A stretch of DNA of 64,000 nucleotides, taken from Niastella caeni. GTDB taxonomy: Bacteria > Bacteroidota > Bacteroidia > Chitinophagales > Chitinophagaceae. Shown here piece by piece: positions 50,862 to 60,338 of the stretch. The notes beneath the pieces are model-generated. The model worked only from the letters and a program-made list of their open reading frames with translations, was not told the DNA's origin and did no database searches. The DNA is taken from NCBI RefSeq assembly GCF_004834005.1, contig NZ_STFF01000006.1, forward strand, positions 124,001 through 188,000, written 5' to 3'. Numbering within the stretch: the stretch's first letter is position 1; the number at the start of each line of letters is the position of its first letter. The position numbers were made by a program, and so were the translations under genes.

Positions 50862-52169
50862 TTAAAATGAAGGATCAGTTGGGGTATTGGTATTGTTATC
50901 CCGTTCAATAAAAGGATACGGGAAGAAACTGCGTTTACGCTCAGTGGTAGGCCGGTTCAAACGGCGCATATCCATCAACCTTAAACCCGACATATACAAC
51001 TCAATACTACGATGGCGATAGATCTGCTCCAGTAACTGCGCCTGCGTATATGGACCAGCATCAGGTGGCAGATCGGCACCTATACCAAACGGATCGCTGG
51101 CCGGTTTCTTGGTAATGATCTTGTTTAATTCAACCAATGCATTCACCAGGTCGGGCGTAGATTGACGCGCATACGCTTCTGCTTTGATCAATGTCATTTC
51201 ACCAGGCAAATAAACGGGGAATGCCGTATTCAAAGCCGCGCCAAACCCATTTATTCGATATCGTGGTGCAGTAGTGGGATTGATGGCAATATAGAAGGGC
51301 ACGCGTTTATCGGCGAGGTTAGGCGCTAACGAAGGCGGTAATCCCATCGTTGAATCGATCGGCTGGTACACGTTATTGGTTGACGTTGCTGTTTCAAAGA
51401 TGGGGTTCAGCGTAACCGGGTCAAAATTGAAGGTTGATCTTTTGGTAAGATCAACGGCATTCGCTTCTGCCAATGCCTGCGTATAATTACCTACGTTCAA
51501 TGAATACCGTGCTTTTAATGCATGCAGGGTATTTACAATGTCGATCCCTGCCGGTGCATTGGCTATAAAAGAAGCACTGATGGGGTTTGCGCTCACCGCA
51601 GCCAGCGCCTTATCCAATACCGCAATGGCTTTGTTAAACCCTTGCGCACTGGTCACAAAACCAACATTGGCGCCGATCGTATCGGGCACATGCTCCCAGA
51701 ACATAGCAAGGTTCCCTAACGCCAGCGCTTTAAAAATACTCGCATAGGCAATCAATCCACTCGCATAGGCCTGATCAGTTAAATCGGGTGCATTATTAAT
51801 TACATTGTTGGCATCGTATATCACCTTATTATTGCCAGTCCAGAAACTGGCCAGGATCGTATTCGTTCCATCAACCGAACCGCTGCCGAGATATAATTGA
51901 TATTCTGCCGTGTTTCCCTGGTTCCTGATATCGAGCTGCCGCGTAACAAACCCGTCTGCAGTTACCATGTTATACAGTGCACTGGCCCTGCCGGCAGTAT
52001 ATACCCGCTGAAGGCCGGTAACTACACCCGTTAAGCCCTTGGCGGTTTTCAGCGCCGGGTCTTGCGGAACTTTATTGGGATCGGTATAATCTTTTTTACA
52101 GGCAGTAGCTTGTATCAATACTGCTATCAATAAAAAATACGGAGATCGTTTTATATTGTGCAAAGTCAT
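50862..52169 (-). CDS. SusD/RagB-like outer membrane lipoprotein
   Basis: The 435-residue protein has a lipoprotein signal (LIQATACKKD, Cys24) and a tetratricopeptide-rich helical fold: FKALALGNLAMFWEHVPDTIG, ALKARYSLNVGNYTQALAEAN, LPGEMTLIKAEAYAR. The C-terminal LLEQIYRHRSIELYMSGLRLMDMRRLNRP is typical of SusD. It caps the SusC pore encoded just upstream and binds the transported glycan or peptide outside the cell. No glycosidase or regulator is next to the pair, so the ligand cannot be inferred. Confidence 0.93.
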   Translation of the reverse strand: MTLHNIKRSPYFLLIAVLIQATACKKDYTDPNKVPQDPALKTAKGLTGVVTGLQRVYTAGRASALYNMVTADGFVTRQLDIRNQGNTAEYQLYLGSGSVDGTNTILASFWTGNNKVIYDANNVINNAPDLTDQAYASGLIAYASIFKALALGNLAMFWEHVPDTIGANVGFVTSAQGFNKAIAVLDKALAAVSANPISASFIANAPAGIDIVNTLHALKARYSLNVGNYTQALAEANAVDLTKRSTFNFDPVTLNPIFETATSTNNVYQPIDSTMGLPPSLAPNLADKRVPFYIAINPTTAPRYRINGFGAALNTAFPVYLPGEMTLIKAEAYARQSTPDLVNALVELNKIITKKPASDPFGIGADLPPDAGPYTQAQLLEQIYRHRSIELYMSGLRLMDMRRLNRPTTERKRSFFPYPFIERDNNTNTPTDPSF

Positions 52170-52187
52170 AAAATCAAATTTGAGGTG

Positions 52188-55100
52188 TTAAAATTTAGCT
52201 GCAACATTTAAGCTGAATGTGCGCGGCACAGGTACTGCGCCAAAATCAATTCCACGCAAAACCGTACTTTGACCTGCCGCATTCACCTCGGGGTCATACC
52301 CTTTGTAATCATCCCATGAAATCAGGTTACGGCCACTGGCGCTCACCGTGAGGTCATTGAAAAATTTCAACTTGCCAAAATTGTAGCTCAGGTTAATCTC
52401 ACGCAGCTTTACAAACGAACCATCATCAACACGCCATTGCTCAATCTGGTACACGCTGTTGATATAACCACGCGGTAAAATACCCCTGTGTTCTTCTTCT
52501 GCTACTTTACCATTTCCAACACCCTGCCTTGTTCTAAAATCAGCATTCCATACATCAACGCCCTGTACGGCATCGAACTGTACCCGCAACCCGAATTTCT
52601 TATAACTTACTTCATTCACTAAGGAAGCTGTATAATCAGGGTTCGGGTCACCGATCACTTTTCTTAATGTGGTGCCTGTTGGCAAATCACCGCCATCGCG
52701 CTGGGTAGTATATCTTGTTGGACTGATCTGCGTTCCTTTTTCTGTTTGCGGAAAACCTGCCGGGTTCTTAACCTGGTTGCCACTGGCATCCATTGCAAAG
52801 AAAGTTCCGTAGAACACGCCTATCGGCTCTCCTTCCAGAATAGCAACCGGAGCGCCGGCATTGGTGCTTATTAAAGTTAATGCCTGTCCTATTTTTACCG
52901 CTTTATTCCGGTTATGGTTGTAAATACCGGTAACATCCCAACGTACATCTTTATTTCTTACGGGCGTACCGGTTAATACAAATTCAAAGCCTCTATTCTC
53001 CAGGGAGCCCAGGTTGTTCAAATAACTGGAGAAACCATTGGTAGGCGCAATAACCCGGCTAATAAGCAGGTCGCTTACTTTCTTTATATAATAATTGAAC
53101 TGAAGCCCTAAACGGTTGTTGAAAAATGCCAGATCGGTACCCAGTTCCAATTCATTCTGGCGTTCGGGTTTAATATCCTCATTCACCAACTGGGTGCTTG
53201 AATAGATGGCGGCCCTTCCAATAAATGCATTTGTGCTATAAGAATTGAACCGGGAATAAGGCCCGATACCGGTAAGGTTACCCGATTCACCATAGGCAAT
53301 CCGCAGCTTGGCCAGGTTCCACCATTTTGCCAGCGGTTGTTTATTCCAGAACTCCGATTCTGATAACACATAACTACCGCTTGCCTTTACATATACCTGG
53401 TTGCGTTGATCTTTTCCAAACACCGATGAACCATCCATCCGAACGGCGCCGGTTACAAATAACTGGTTCCTGAATTTAAAATTCTGTTGCAGGTACGTAC
53501 CGGAAACCGACAATTCACTTCTGTCATCCACACCGGGTAATACGGTGCTGGCGCCATTCACACTTTCAACAAACGGAGCCAGCCCCCTGCCCTGCGATAA
53601 CACATAACCGTTCCTTTCATATTGCTGCGAAAAACCAGCCTGGGTAGTAGAGCTTATGTCGGGCGTGATATCGAACTGGTAAGTACCATTCACTTCATTA
53701 TTGATCTGAAAAAAATTATTGGTGGCGGCGCTGGCATATCCATTGAGTGTTGGATTCAGGTTGTCGCCCCCACCCCAGAAAGCGGCATTCACATTATAGG
53801 TAAATGGCGGCATAATGGTTGTACCCCGCTGACTGTAATTATCAATACCCAGGGTATAATCGAAAGTCAGCCCCTTCAGTGGTTTTAATTTAAAGGAGGC
53901 ATTGGCAATAAGCCGGTTGGTTTCCTGCTTTTGTTTAAAATCTTCTATTACTGAAACCGGGTTTACGCGACCACGCTCACCTACTGCTAGCAGGTTGCCC
54001 AATGCATCACGCCTCCAGATATCGTGAAAGTTGCCAATGATAGTAACCGAGTTCATGGGTGAGAAAAACGAGTTGCCATCGGGCTTTTCATTGGCCGTGC
54101 TGTTAATATAATTCAGGCCTACGCTGAAGCTGGCCCATTTGTTAAACTCATGGTCCAGGTTCGAACGAAAGCTGAAACGCTTGAAATCGGTATTCTTGAT
54201 AATACCCTGGTTATAGAAATAAGAAGCGGATGTATAATATTTGGTTTTATCTTTTCCACCGCTTACCGATATGTTATTATCGGTTCCCAAAGCGGTTCTA
54301 AAAATATAATCCTGGTAATCGTACCGGGTAACGGGTGTTGTATTCGTTGGCAGCGCAGCAGGTGTTCCAACCATTGAAATAAGATCCTGGGTAAGTGCGC
54401 CTGCTCCATCTGTTGGTCCGCCGAATTTCGTTGGCGCCTGGTTTACATCCAGTTCTTTACGCAGGTGGCTCACCATAATGCTGGTAGAAAAATTCACGAT
54501 GGGCGCCCCGGTGCTTCCCCTTTTGGTAAAGATCTGAATAACACCTGCATTGGCCCGCGATCCGTAAATGGCCGCGGCAGCCGCACCGTTCAGCACTTCA
54601 ATTCGCTCAATATCGGCGGGGTTGATATCAACCATCCGGTTTTGTCCCACGGTACCAACAAAGTTGCTGCCATCATAGCCGCTCTGCGTGTTGGTAACCC
54701 TGTTAGTTGCATTGTTTATAATAACGCCATCAACAATATACAATGGGTCAGATGCACTGTTAATAGAACTAATACCACGCAGGCGTACCGAAATACCACC
54801 GGCGGGGTCACCGGAGTTTTGAATGATCTGCGCACCGGCTGTTTTTCCCTGCAAGGCAGCCAGTACATTGCCCGTTGCGCCTTTATTCAACGCATCGGCT
54901 TTAATAGTGCTGATATAACTTCCCAATTGTTTACGAGTGGTTCCCAGCGTGGTGCCGGTCACCACTACTTCATCTAAACCCAATGCATCTTCAGCAAGGG
55001 CCACACTCACCGTATAATTTTCAGCACTGCCAATTTGAATATTTTGTTCTACCTTTTTAAAACCCACACCTGAAAACTCCAATGCATAAGAGCCTGGTTT

Positions 55101-55322
55101 CAACGGGGCAGTAATGGTGTAATTACCCAACGGATCAGTGGCTGATCCATAATTGGTATTCTTAACAGTAACAGAAATTCCGGTCAATGGCTGGTTGTTC
55201 GTTCCGGTTATCTTTCCACTAATACGAACCTGGGCCAGCGTCAGGCTCACTATCAGCTGGCAGAACAGTAATAAGCCAACTGCTTTTACTGGCCGACTAT
55301 TCGATGATAAAAGTTGGGTCAT
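52188..55322 (-). CDS. SusC/RagA-like TonB-dependent receptor
   Basis: The 1044-residue outer membrane receptor has a signal peptide (about 1-31), an N-terminal carboxypeptidase-regulatory-like domain (about 33-105), and a plug domain (about 115-245). The plug carries the family signatures ALQGKTAGAQIIQNSGDPAGG and DPLYIVDGVIINN. A 22-strand barrel follows, ending in FSLNVAAKF. It imports a ligand with TonB energy in complex with the SusD-like protein, whose gene starts 18 bp after its stop codon. The pair is an isolated SusCD set without polysaccharide-degrading enzymes. Confidence 0.95.
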   Translation of the reverse strand: MTQLLSSNSRPVKAVGLLLFCQLIVSLTLAQVRISGKITGTNNQPLTGISVTVKNTNYGSATDPLGNYTITAPLKPGSYALEFSGVGFKKVEQNIQIGSAENYTVSVALAEDALGLDEVVVTGTTLGTTRKQLGSYISTIKADALNKGATGNVLAALQGKTAGAQIIQNSGDPAGGISVRLRGISSINSASDPLYIVDGVIINNATNRVTNTQSGYDGSNFVGTVGQNRMVDINPADIERIEVLNGAAAAAIYGSRANAGVIQIFTKRGSTGAPIVNFSTSIMVSHLRKELDVNQAPTKFGGPTDGAGALTQDLISMVGTPAALPTNTTPVTRYDYQDYIFRTALGTDNNISVSGGKDKTKYYTSASYFYNQGIIKNTDFKRFSFRSNLDHEFNKWASFSVGLNYINSTANEKPDGNSFFSPMNSVTIIGNFHDIWRRDALGNLLAVGERGRVNPVSVIEDFKQKQETNRLIANASFKLKPLKGLTFDYTLGIDNYSQRGTTIMPPFTYNVNAAFWGGGDNLNPTLNGYASAATNNFFQINNEVNGTYQFDITPDISSTTQAGFSQQYERNGYVLSQGRGLAPFVESVNGASTVLPGVDDRSELSVSGTYLQQNFKFRNQLFVTGAVRMDGSSVFGKDQRNQVYVKASGSYVLSESEFWNKQPLAKWWNLAKLRIAYGESGNLTGIGPYSRFNSYSTNAFIGRAAIYSSTQLVNEDIKPERQNELELGTDLAFFNNRLGLQFNYYIKKVSDLLISRVIAPTNGFSSYLNNLGSLENRGFEFVLTGTPVRNKDVRWDVTGIYNHNRNKAVKIGQALTLISTNAGAPVAILEGEPIGVFYGTFFAMDASGNQVKNPAGFPQTEKGTQISPTRYTTQRDGGDLPTGTTLRKVIGDPNPDYTASLVNEVSYKKFGLRVQFDAVQGVDVWNADFRTRQGVGNGKVAEEEHRGILPRGYINSVYQIEQWRVDDGSFVKLREINLSYNFGKLKFFNDLTVSASGRNLISWDDYKGYDPEVNAAGQSTVLRGIDFGAVPVPRTFSLNVAAKF

Positions 55323-55780
55323 AATCCTTTTTTTCGAATTAATAATTAAATACCATGAATCGGTTTAACGGACAGGTTTGTGAACATTCCTTTTTCGGGT
55401 AGTTGTTGCAGTAGGGCCGGGAAATATAAATCAATGACCTGCATGGCCAATTGATGCAATAGCATGCTGTGAGGAGGCTGGATTAATTAGTATGTATGTA
55501 TTTCGGGTAGAAATAACAGGATGGTTAGAATAACTTATGTGGTAATGAAAGCCTCGCAATCGTATAGCCTGACTGAAGTTGTAAAGCATGATGCAGCAGT
55601 TAGTTAGCAGCAAATTCAGCATAAAAACGCAAATAACCAAAACAAAAAGCGCACTAATGCGGGTTTATGCAGCTTTAAAATTAAACTAATTACTAATACC
55701 TGGCTTTCCGGCTAAACCATGCAGAACTAGGAAAGAATAAATCGATTGCGTAGAACGAAAGATGGGGAAAAAATATAAAA
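55323..55780. other. upstream region of the SusC gene, no gene accepted
   Basis: A 69-codon minus-strand frame at 55431-55640 has no family resemblance or start context, and I do not accept it. No TAnnTTTG box for SusC and no heptad tract is seen. The region is long enough to hold regulatory sites that I cannot recognise. Confidence 0.35.
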
Positions 55781-55818
55781 GAAAAGAGCCGTCCTTTGCA
55801 TATGCTCAGGACAGCTCC
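55781..55818 (-). terminator. terminator of the DUF2911 gene
   Basis: On the minus strand GAGCTGTCCT (55817-55808) pairs with AGGACGGCTC (55795-55786), with one G:U pair, and TTTTC follows. It lies 35 bp after the DUF2911 stop codon. Confidence 0.65.
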
Positions 55819-55851
55819 ATTTCTTACTTTACTCTTATATACGTGTACCTC

Positions 55852-56394
55852 TTATTGCACAGTGAAATCTACTGCTGTATTACCCCATAACAAGGTTACT
55901 TTGCCACTCTTCTCAACGGTAAACGTCATACGCTCGGTGAATTGAGGCGCTTTACCGGATTTTACTTTAATACGTAAGGCATCATCAGCTTCTGCATACT
56001 TGTAAGCGCCCCACTGACCGGGCACTTTATTGAAAATGATCACCCATTCATCTTTTCCGGGAATGGTGAACAAACCATACTTTCCTGCAGGCAGTGGTTT
56101 ACCTGTGTACTCAGCATTACCCCCGGGGCCCGCTCCTATCTTAACATCCTTGCTTACTTCAAATACGGTGGCTTCATTAGCACCGGTTCTCCAAACTTTA
56201 CCATAAGGTGCAATTTCCTTGCCGATCTCCCGGCCTTTCACCGCTGGCTGGCTATAATCGATAGTGATCACGGCGCCGCTGGCAATTGTTTCCGTTACTT
56301 TGGCGGGCGGACTGGGTCTTTTTGATTTATCATCCTGGGCCTTTACGCCAATAGTGACCAACGCTATGGCAGACAAAAGCAATAACTTTTTCAT
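55852..56394 (-). CDS. DUF2911 exported protein
   Basis: The 180-residue protein has a signal peptide (about 1-19, ending GVKAQ). The DUF2911 beta domain shows ITIDYSQPAVKGREIG, YGKVWRTGANEATVFEVSKDV, LPAGKYGLFTIPGKDEWVIIFNK and QWGAYKY. The family is common in Bacteroidota and has no established function. The SRPBCC gene lies 49 bp upstream on the same strand and may share transcription. Confidence 0.92.
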   Translation of the reverse strand: MKKLLLLSAIALVTIGVKAQDDKSKRPSPPAKVTETIASGAVITIDYSQPAVKGREIGKEIAPYGKVWRTGANEATVFEVSKDVKIGAGPGGNAEYTGKPLPAGKYGLFTIPGKDEWVIIFNKVPGQWGAYKYAEADDALRIKVKSGKAPQFTERMTFTVEKSGKVTLLWGNTAVDFTVQ

Positions 56395-56442
56395 CTGATT
56401 TTTTTTTATTGTTCTGGTATTTAATTAATGAAAAGTAAGCCA

Positions 56443-56937
56443 TTATGGGTTCTTCTCCAGCAACTTTTTCAGGTTGGCCAGCGATTTCTCCATAGGCGGC
56501 CCTAATTGCTTATCAAAAACTATGCTACCAAATTTTTCCCAGGGGTACCAGCGTAATTTTATATCAAAATACCATTGTATCACCAATTGGCCATCATCGC
56601 CCATCCAGGTAAACCCACTATTAAGCATCCGCGCGTTTTGCTGTTGCCAGGTGGTGAACAATGTATCGCCCACCTTCGCTTGTTTAGATACTTTTAACTG
56701 CCCGCTCAATATTACGCTATCAGTAAATTGGCTTTTGGTAAACCCGGGGTTGTTCGCCAGCTCATTCCATTGCTGCCATTGCCGCAGATCGGTTACCGCC
56801 GCTACTAAACTATCCCTGGGCGCTGCAATATTAACTGCACGCGAAATACGGATCTGGGAGGGTATTATTAAGGAAAAAAGATAAATAACGATAAACAGAA
56901 CGACCGCACTGATAAGGGCCAGTTTCACGAAACGCAT
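56443..56937 (-). CDS. membrane-anchored SRPBCC-domain protein
   Basis: The 164-residue protein has one N-terminal membrane anchor (about 6-26). It is followed by a START/SRPBCC-like domain, a helix-grip fold that makes a hydrophobic pocket, with AVNIAAPRDSLVAAVTDLRQWQQWNELANNPGF near its start. A C-terminal helix (GPPMEKSLANLKKLLE) closes the fold. Such domains bind lipids or polyketides; the ligand here is unknown. Confidence 0.82.
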   Translation of the reverse strand: MRFVKLALISAVVLFIVIYLFSLIIPSQIRISRAVNIAAPRDSLVAAVTDLRQWQQWNELANNPGFTKSQFTDSVILSGQLKVSKQAKVGDTLFTTWQQQNARMLNSGFTWMGDDGQLVIQWYFDIKLRWYPWEKFGSIVFDKQLGPPMEKSLANLKKLLEKNP

Positions 56938-56944
56938 AATGCAT

Positions 56945-57195
56945 TAATTTGAAAATTAGCAAATTTGAAAATTTGAAAATGGAATACAAAAGGTGAAAAG
57001 CCCAAAGCTTAAAGCCTAAAGTGAAAACAATTGCGTGGCTTTGCTTTGGCCTTTCGGCTTTACACTTTCAGCTGTATTGGTATTTGCTTTCAGCTTTCGG
57101 CTTACAGCTTTTAGCTGTATTTGTATTTCCTTTTAGCTTTCGGCTTACAGCTTTTAACTGTATTTGCGTGCAGCGTGCAGCTTGCAGCGTGTGGC
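56945..57195. repeat. long heptad tract, AGCTTTN / GCTTACA family, with internal duplication
   Basis: AATTTGA words (56945-56980) are followed by CCAAAGC/TTAAAGC/CTAAAGT heptads. A long run of reverse-complement words comes next (GCTTTCG, GCTTACA, GCTTTTA, GCGTGCA). A 31-bp block at 57093-57123 is repeated at 57136-57166 with one change. It lies between the SRPBCC and ABC permease genes. Confidence 0.8.
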
Positions 57196-57201
57196 CTTAC
57201 T

Positions 57202-58299
57202 CTATTCCCATTTAAATATTCTTATTAAAATACTATATGCCAACAAACACCACACAATGAGAATAGTGATCTCCTTTCCCACGCCCAGCAAATGCATGCC
57301 TTCGAACGACACTTTACGCATGGCATCGTTCAACGCTGTTAATGGCAGGTAATTGATAATAGATTGTACGCCCTGTGGCAACAACCCTTTCGGGAAAAAC
57401 GTGCCCGATAAAAAATACTGGGGGAACATGAACAGGTTGGCATAAATGGGGATCACGTTCTGGTTCTTCGCCACACTACTGATGATAAAACCAAAACCCA
57501 TAAATACCGTTATCCCCAGGAAGCTCAACACCATTAATTCAAGGAAGGTAACAAACCCATGGGCCAGGGTGAAATGATAAAAGAAAGTGCCAAACAGGAT
57601 CAAGACAATGGATGTAGACAACTGGAACATCACCCGCGCCAGGCTTTCGCCCAGTACAATAAAAGTTTTACGCACCGGTGTGGCAAACATCCGTTTTAAC
57701 ACCAGGGTTTCGCGCAAGGTGAAGAAAACGAATGCAACCCCAAAAACAGCGGAACCAATTAAGGAAAAGCCCAACATGCCCGGCAAATAAAAATCGATCA
57801 TGCGATAGCGGCGGCCGGCGATCTCTTCCACCGAAATAGTAGCTGTTTTATTCTGCACCGTACTAGCGGTTGACCTGTTGATGATGCTTTCCAATATTTC
57901 CTTTACAGCTGGTAGCTCGCGCTGACCGGCAGAAGTGGTTTTTAAATGAATTTCATATTCAGCACCGGATATATTGGCAGGAAGCTTCCTCACATCGATC
58001 ATAGCTGTAATGCGCCCTTTTTTTAAACGGTCGAGCAGCTCTTCTTCAGTGCCCTGGTTTACATCGAACAGGGCGTTGCTCTTAATGAAGAAATAGATAC
58101 TATTCAGGGTATCGCTTTTGGCGTCGAAGGCAATGTCATAGGCTTTACCACCGCCGCCAGCCAACGCGCCAAACACCATAATGAGCACGATCGGGAAAAA
58201 AAGGCTAAAGAAAATGGCCTGGGGACTTTTAAAGATGGCCCTTAGGGTAGCTTTGCAGATAGCCCACATGGCCGTCCATTGGTTATATTGACCAGACAT
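57202..58299 (-). CDS. ABC-2 type transporter permease
   Basis: The 365-residue membrane protein has one N-terminal helix (about 29-48) and a large extracytoplasmic domain (about 50-170). Five more helices form the ABC-2 permease core: FYLPGMLGFSLIGSAVFGVAFVFF, LSFLGITVFMGFGFIISSV, the LFMFPQYFLSGTFFPKGLLP loop, and NYLPLTALNDAMR. It would form an exporter with an ATPase subunit. None is encoded beside it: the genes on both sides are unrelated. The layout resembles YhhJ/YbhS-type subunits. The substrate is unknown. Confidence 0.88.
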   Translation of the reverse strand: MSGQYNQWTAMWAICKATLRAIFKSPQAIFFSLFFPIVLIMVFGALAGGGGKAYDIAFDAKSDTLNSIYFFIKSNALFDVNQGTEEELLDRLKKGRITAMIDVRKLPANISGAEYEIHLKTTSAGQRELPAVKEILESIINRSTASTVQNKTATISVEEIAGRRYRMIDFYLPGMLGFSLIGSAVFGVAFVFFTLRETLVLKRMFATPVRKTFIVLGESLARVMFQLSTSIVLILFGTFFYHFTLAHGFVTFLELMVLSFLGITVFMGFGFIISSVAKNQNVIPIYANLFMFPQYFLSGTFFPKGLLPQGVQSIINYLPLTALNDAMRKVSFEGMHLLGVGKEITILIVWCLLAYSILIRIFKWE

Positions 58300-58346
58300 A
58301 GATTGTTTCCAGAATTAGGCCGCAAAACTATTGATAAAATACCGTT

Positions 58347-58494
58347 TATGGTTTATTGTTTGTGGTTTGTGGTTGCTTAATTTCGAGCTGTGTTTATAAT
58401 TTTTTTAGATTCACGGCCCCTGGAGTAGATTAGTTTACGAGTCAATACAGACTTCCCAGATTTGAAAACCACAAACTATAAACCACAAACCATA
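58347..58494. repeat. 28-bp inverted repeat, TATGGTTTATTG / CATAAAC family
   Basis: The left arm 58347-58374 and the right arm 58467-58494 are reverse complements at 24 of 28 positions, 92 bp apart. Each arm is a run of TATAAAC/CACAAAC-type heptads. It lies between the sppA stop and the ABC permease start. Confidence 0.75.
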
Positions 58495-58524
58495 AACTGC
58501 CCCTGTAACCACTAAGCAACCAGT

Positions 58525-60279
58525 TTACTCAATTGTCATTTCAAAAGGCATCCTCGCCTGGGTTACCCCCACCATTTGTTTCACCCTTTTGATGGTCTGG
58601 TAGGTTTTCATGCCATCTTCGCCCAGTTCCTTCTTCATGGCCGATTGGGTGGCGTCCTTTTCATAACCGCCAAAGATCATATCAAGCACATTGTGCGGCT
58701 CAGGATATTCCCGCAACCGGTAATCGCTTATTTTGGCCATACGGGCGGCGCAGGCAATGGCATCATCCAAACCACCCAGGCGGTCAACCAGTCCCAGCTC
58801 AAGCGCGCGGGTACCGCTCCAAACGCGGCCCTGCCCAATGCTATCGATATAATTAATGTCTTTCCTGCGGCCCTGGGCTACTCTTTCTTTAAAAGTATAG
58901 TAGATGGAGTCGACGCTATTCTGCAGATACATTCTTTGAGCAGATGTTAACGGTTTGGTAGCCGATAACATATCGGCCTGGGGCCCGGTTTTAACCCCAT
59001 CGAAGGTGATGCCCAGTTTATCGTTAAAGAACTTTTGCATGTTTGGCAGCATGGTAAAAACACCAATGGAGCCGGTAATGGTATTTGTTTGTGCAAATAT
59101 GCTGTCGGCATTGCACGACAAATAATAAGCACCGGAAGCGGCCACGTCGCCAAAGCTTACCACCACCGGTTTTACTTTGCGAGCCAGGGTCAGTTCGCGC
59201 CAGATATTCTCACTGGCCAGGGCGCTGCCGCCACCAGAACTTATTCGAACTACAATAGCTTTTATGTTGTCGTCGAGGCGGGCTTTACGAACGAGATCGC
59301 GATAGGTAACACTGCCGATCTGATCGCGATCGCCTTTGCCGTCAATGATATCACCCTGCGCAAAAATAACCGCGATCTTTTCTTTACCATCGCGTTTAAA
59401 GTCTATTGCTTTGGCATATTTCTGTACCGTAATAAAATTGATCTTATCCAATTTAACCCCACCGAGCTTTTTCGAAATTTCTTCCCTCACTTCATCATCG
59501 TATTTCAACCCATCGATCAATCCGTATTTCACGGCATCAGCAGCATATTGGATCCGGTATTCGTTGGCATATTGGTGCAGGGTGGCCGTATCCAGCTTGC
59601 GTCTTTCGGCAGTTTGCAGTAACAACCGGCCATACATATCGTTCAGCATAACCGTTAACTGCAAGCGGTTGGCATCGGTCATAGCAGTTTCGCGAAAAGG
59701 TTCTGTAGCGCTTTTAAATTTACCGGCATAAAAGATCTGGGGCTCTATTTCCAGCTTTTGCAACAACCCTTTTAAAAAGGCGAGCTGTATGACATATCCC
59801 CGCCAGTCGACCCCACCTTTGGGATTACAATATATTCTGTCGGCAACATTGCCTACCGAATAACCGCCCTGGGTAATTACATCACCATATGCGTATATAA
59901 ACTTGCCGGAAGCTTTAAAATCGATCAGGGCATGGCGGATCTCCTGGCTGGCGCCCATGCCGTTGGCATTGCTACCACACTTGATATAAATGCCTTTAAC
60001 AGCCGAATCCGTTTTAGCATGCCGGATCATCCGCAATACATCATACAAAGACGGCAAATCGCCATCCTCTTTACCGGAAAAACGGGCTAGTGGATTTTCT
60101 ACACCTATTTCAGGATAATTGCGGCTCAGATCTACTACCAACACCGCCCTGGCGCCGGTCTTAACCTTTTCGGCCGAGGTTACACTGCTCACAATTCCAA
60201 TAAAAACGAAAAAGAAAATGACACTTAACACTACCAATGCCAGAAGTGAAGCCAGGAATATTTTAAAAAAGCTCTTCAT
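58525..60279 (-). CDS. sppA: signal peptide peptidase SppA, 67K type
   Basis: From ATG 60279 the protein has 584 residues: an N-terminal membrane anchor (about 6-33) and two tandem peptidase S49 domains, as in E. coli SppA. The general base lysine is K189 in FYAGKFKSATEPF and the nucleophile S382 is in VAASGAYYLSCNADSI. ASSLVDR-type sequence (LELGLVDRLGGL) closes the second domain. It degrades signal peptides left in the inner membrane. The open frame starts two codons earlier at a TTG, which I reject. Confidence 0.94.
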   Translation of the reverse strand: MKSFFKIFLASLLALVVLSVIFFFVFIGIVSSVTSAEKVKTGARAVLVVDLSRNYPEIGVENPLARFSGKEDGDLPSLYDVLRMIRHAKTDSAVKGIYIKCGSNANGMGASQEIRHALIDFKASGKFIYAYGDVITQGGYSVGNVADRIYCNPKGGVDWRGYVIQLAFLKGLLQKLEIEPQIFYAGKFKSATEPFRETAMTDANRLQLTVMLNDMYGRLLLQTAERRKLDTATLHQYANEYRIQYAADAVKYGLIDGLKYDDEVREEISKKLGGVKLDKINFITVQKYAKAIDFKRDGKEKIAVIFAQGDIIDGKGDRDQIGSVTYRDLVRKARLDDNIKAIVVRISSGGGSALASENIWRELTLARKVKPVVVSFGDVAASGAYYLSCNADSIFAQTNTITGSIGVFTMLPNMQKFFNDKLGITFDGVKTGPQADMLSATKPLTSAQRMYLQNSVDSIYYTFKERVAQGRRKDINYIDSIGQGRVWSGTRALELGLVDRLGGLDDAIACAARMAKISDYRLREYPEPHNVLDMIFGGYEKDATQSAMKKELGEDGMKTYQTIKRVKQMVGVTQARMPFEMTIE

Positions 60280-60304
60280 TAACAAATTTATTTTAAACGA
60301 AATT

Positions 60305-60312
60305 CAAAGATA
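60305..60312 (-). promoter_or_regulatory. -7 promoter element for sppA, overlapping a near-match for folK
   Basis: On the minus strand it reads TATCTTTG (TAnnTTTG), 25 bp before the sppA start. The same site on the plus strand reads GATATTTG, one base off the consensus, 22 bp before folK. The centre CAAAGATATTTG is palindromic. Confidence 0.45.
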
Positions 60313-60338
60313 TTTGACCCTTCGAGGGAATGCAATAT

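Noticed and set aside
55431..55640. 69-codon minus-strand frame upstream of SusC
   Set aside because: Odd composition, no family likeness and no expression signal.
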